From NCBI RefSeq assembly GCF_013030985.1, contig NZ_WPYP01000004.1:186001-250000 (forward strand): a stretch of 64,000 nt of DNA, read 5' to 3'. Positions 62,449 through 64,000 of this stretch are shown here, piece by piece (the stretch's first letter is position 1; each line of letters opens with the position of its first letter). A model generated the notes under the pieces. It was given only the letters and a program-made list of their open reading frames with translations. It ran no database searches and was not told where the DNA came from. Source of the stretch: Ruegeria arenilitoris. Its GTDB lineage: Bacteria > Pseudomonadota > Alphaproteobacteria > Rhodobacterales > Rhodobacteraceae. The translations under genes were made by a program, and so were the position numbers.

Positions 62449-63042
62449 ATGACCCACGCCCTTCTTGTAATCGACGTCCAGAATGATTTCTGTCCCGGCG
62501 GTGCGCTGGCCGTGCCCGGAGGGGATGAGATCGTCGCCCCCATCAATGCCATGATGGGTGATTTCGACGCCGTGATCCTGACGCAGGACTGGCACCCTGC
62601 GGATCATTCCTCGTTCGCCAGCAGGCATGACAACAAGAACCCCTTTGACACGAAAGACATGCATTACGGCCCACAGATTCTTTGGCCGGATCACTGCGTT
62701 CAGGGCACCGAGGGGGCCAATTTCCACCCGGACCTGAACACACATGCCGATCTGGTCATCCGCAAGGGCTTTCGCAAAGGTATCGACAGTTACTCGGCGT
62801 TTTTCGAAAACGACCAGACCACACCGACCGGGCTGGAGGGGTATCTGAGAACGCGTGGCATCGACAAACTAACCCTTGTCGGTCTGGCCACGGATTTCTG
62901 CGTCCATTTCTCGGCCATAGACGCCGCGCGGCTCGGGTTTGACGTGACCGTCCGGATGGATGCCTGCCGGGCCATCGATCTGGACGGGTCTTTGGCTGCC
63001 GCAGAAACTGCAATGCGGGACGCTGGCGTAACGCTGTCCTAG
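62449..63042 (+). CDS. pncA: Nicotinamidase
   Basis: 197 residues. Converts nicotinamide to nicotinic acid in NAD salvage. Catalytic Asp9 in LVIDVQNDF, Lys in HADLVIRKGF, Cys in VGLATDFCVHFSA; metal ligands in QDWHPADHSSF (Asp/His/His). CGAGGAG precedes ATG 62449, which excludes an in-frame extension. The downstream product is used by PncB, whose gene starts 690 bases on, after a convergently placed gene; the two steps are thus close but not in one transcript. Confidence 0.96.
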   Translation: MTHALLVIDVQNDFCPGGALAVPGGDEIVAPINAMMGDFDAVILTQDWHPADHSSFASRHDNKNPFDTKDMHYGPQILWPDHCVQGTEGANFHPDLNTHADLVIRKGFRKGIDSYSAFFENDQTTPTGLEGYLRTRGIDKLTLVGLATDFCVHFSAIDAARLGFDVTVRMDACRAIDLDGSLAAAETAMRDAGVTLS

Positions 63043-63563
63043 GGTGTGGTTCCTTCTGACGCCAGATACCTGAGCACCGCGATCACAACCACAGCCAGCC
63101 CAAGCGCAAATCCGATACGACCTTGGATCGAACGTCTTTTGGGTTTGGGCGCGGCGGGCTGTTGCCGTTTCGGTGCCTTGTCCCGAGCCTCCGAGCGGAT
63201 TTCATCCCGTGGCCGGGCCGTCTTTACATCGTCCAAGAACTGCCAGAGGTCGAACGCACCACAATATTCACCCTTTACACCCACAGCCCTGACATTGGCG
63301 AACAACGCGCGCAGGATACGTTCCCGCTCGACCGTGTCCTGCGCACGGAAATACCCATGTGCAAGATTGCTTTTGGCCGTTTCCAGACCAAACCCGGCTT
63401 CTTCGAATATCAGACGTATTTTGGGAGAGGCCGCGCGCAATGCCTCGGCGGCATTGGCATCACGAAACAACGCACGCACCGTCCTGTCCCCGGACGTTGC
63501 GGAGCCTGACTTCGTATTGTCAGCATCAATCGTTACGATATCAAAGTCGTACTCGAAACCCAT
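63039..63563 (-). CDS. C-terminally anchored protein of unknown function
   Basis: 174 residues. N-terminal domain of about 115 residues without a known motif (IRLIFEEAGFGLETAKSNLAHGYFRAQDTVERERILRALFANV), a basic Pro/Lys linker (about 118-146), and a single C-terminal membrane helix (about 150-167, IGFALGLAVVVIAVLRYL). This is a tail-anchor layout, with the domain in the cytosol. I do not recognise a family. It overlaps the end of pncA by 4 bases (convergent). Divergent from pncB. Confidence 0.7.
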   Translation of the reverse strand: MGFEYDFDIVTIDADNTKSGSATSGDRTVRALFRDANAAEALRAASPKIRLIFEEAGFGLETAKSNLAHGYFRAQDTVERERILRALFANVRAVGVKGEYCGAFDLWQFLDDVKTARPRDEIRSEARDKAPKRQQPAAPKPKRRSIQGRIGFALGLAVVVIAVLRYLASEGTTP

Positions 63564-63729
63564 TCACCGACTTAACCTTGTACTTCCTTCCCCTTCGTCT
63601 CACTAAACAATGAAAGTATCACATAATATGCTCTCATTGTGTCGTGACCTTGTCATTGTCTTCGATCCGGCGACTCTTGCCAATCCACGCACCTATTGAT
63701 CTAACAACGGAAATCGCAGGAGTTCCCCC

Positions 63730-64000
63730 ATGATCGATATTGCGACACGCGTGTACAATCATAAATGGAAGATTGACCCGATTGTCCGGTCTTTGATCGA
63801 CACTGACTTCTACAAACTGCTGATGTGCCAGTCAGTGTTTCGAAATAAGCCCCAAACGGATGTGGTGTTTTCGCTGATCAACCGGTCGAATCACATTCCT
63901 TTGGCCGAATTGATCGACGAAGGAGAATTGCGCGAGCAGCTGGACCATATCCGGTCGCTCAGCCTCAGCCGCGGCGAAAGCACATGGCTGCGGGGCAATA
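63730..64000 (+). CDS. pncB: Nicotinate phosphoribosyltransferase, N-terminal part (cut by window end)
   Basis: The first 90 codons are present: [20 protein letters not shown], then [19 protein letters not shown], then [20 protein letters not shown]. The [11 protein letters not shown] segment is diagnostic of PncB, which makes nicotinate mononucleotide from nicotinic acid and PRPP. It uses the product of PncA encoded just upstream. CGCAGGAG lies 9 bases before ATG 63730. The remainder lies beyond the window. Confidence 0.94.
   Translation, partial: MIDIATRVYNHKWKIDPIVRSLIDTDFYKLLMCQSVFRNKPQTDVVFSLINRSNHIPLAELIDEGELREQLDHIRSLSLSRGESTWLRGN

Overview
The window looks like chromosomal DNA of a marine Rhodobacterales bacterium of the Roseobacter group (Ruegeria-like). 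This rests on by-eye high G+C, alphaproteobacterial protein sequences (PNPase, MlaA/MlaC, FliF/FliL/MotA), a compatible-solute gene set (BCCT transporter, betaine aldehyde dehydrogenase, dimethylglycine/sarcosine dehydrogenase-like enzyme) and one copy of an intergenic element I associate with this group. No similarity search was run; species level is not claimed. About 65 protein genes are supported, mostly in short operons with 4-base ATGA overlaps. No rRNA, tRNA, CRISPR array or insertion sequence was recognised.

Layout. 1-1.4 kb: 3' part of a KAP-type P-loop ATPase gene, cut by the window edge and visibly less G+C-rich than the rest. 1.6-6.8 kb: BCCT transporter, a membrane protein, pnp with a structured leader. 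6.9-7.8 kb: two adjacent broken genes. 7.9-10.9 kb: NTF2-like protein, a PepSY/membrane-tethered LuxR-type pair, a beta-barrel protein and a family 25 glycosyltransferase whose start codon lies in a perfect hairpin. 10.9-16.5 kb: 1-Cys peroxiredoxin, aldehyde dehydrogenase, Ada-type methyltransferase, endonuclease III and a PfkB sugar/adenosine kinase. 16.5-20.5 kb: DUF547 lipoprotein with a radical SAM enzyme, then rppH, a SigZ-like ECF sigma factor and a GST, the last two with cysteine-rich C-terminal tails. 20.7-31.8 kb: housekeeping and metabolic genes (fadH, LysE, LysR, SDR, OmpA, AhpD-like, GNAT, CinA-like, sfsA, M20 hydrolase, map). 31.6-38.6 kb: a ferredoxin-reductase/rsmD/HAD operon ending in a 59-codon gene, Prx5, three small exported proteins, phhB, FemAB-like, GDPD and RidA.

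38.8-46.9 kb: mlaA-mlaC, then a glucose-type ABC transporter operon (binding protein, two permeases, ATPase) divergent from a response regulator/histidine kinase pair. The shared intergenic region carries a 10-bp-periodic TGTTAC array suited to an OmpR-type regulator. 46.9-54.9 kb: two divergent flagellar operons (fliF-fliH-fliN-fliP and fliL-orf-motE-like-motA-TPR protein) around a CtrA-like box. 55.0-60.4 kb: MmgE/PrpD protein, dimethylglycine-dehydrogenase-like enzyme and betB, with a 13-bp inverted repeat upstream that fits a BetI-type operator. 60.5-64 kb: a duplicated-repeat protein, an ion channel, trhO, pncA, a C-terminally anchored protein and the start of pncB.

The best leads are regulatory DNA (44.6, 50.15 and 60.4 kb), the decayed gene pair at 7 kb, the SigZ/GST cysteine-tail pair at 19 kb and the radical SAM-DUF547 pair at 17 kb. 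I saw no single undescribed multi-gene system that I can defend as such.
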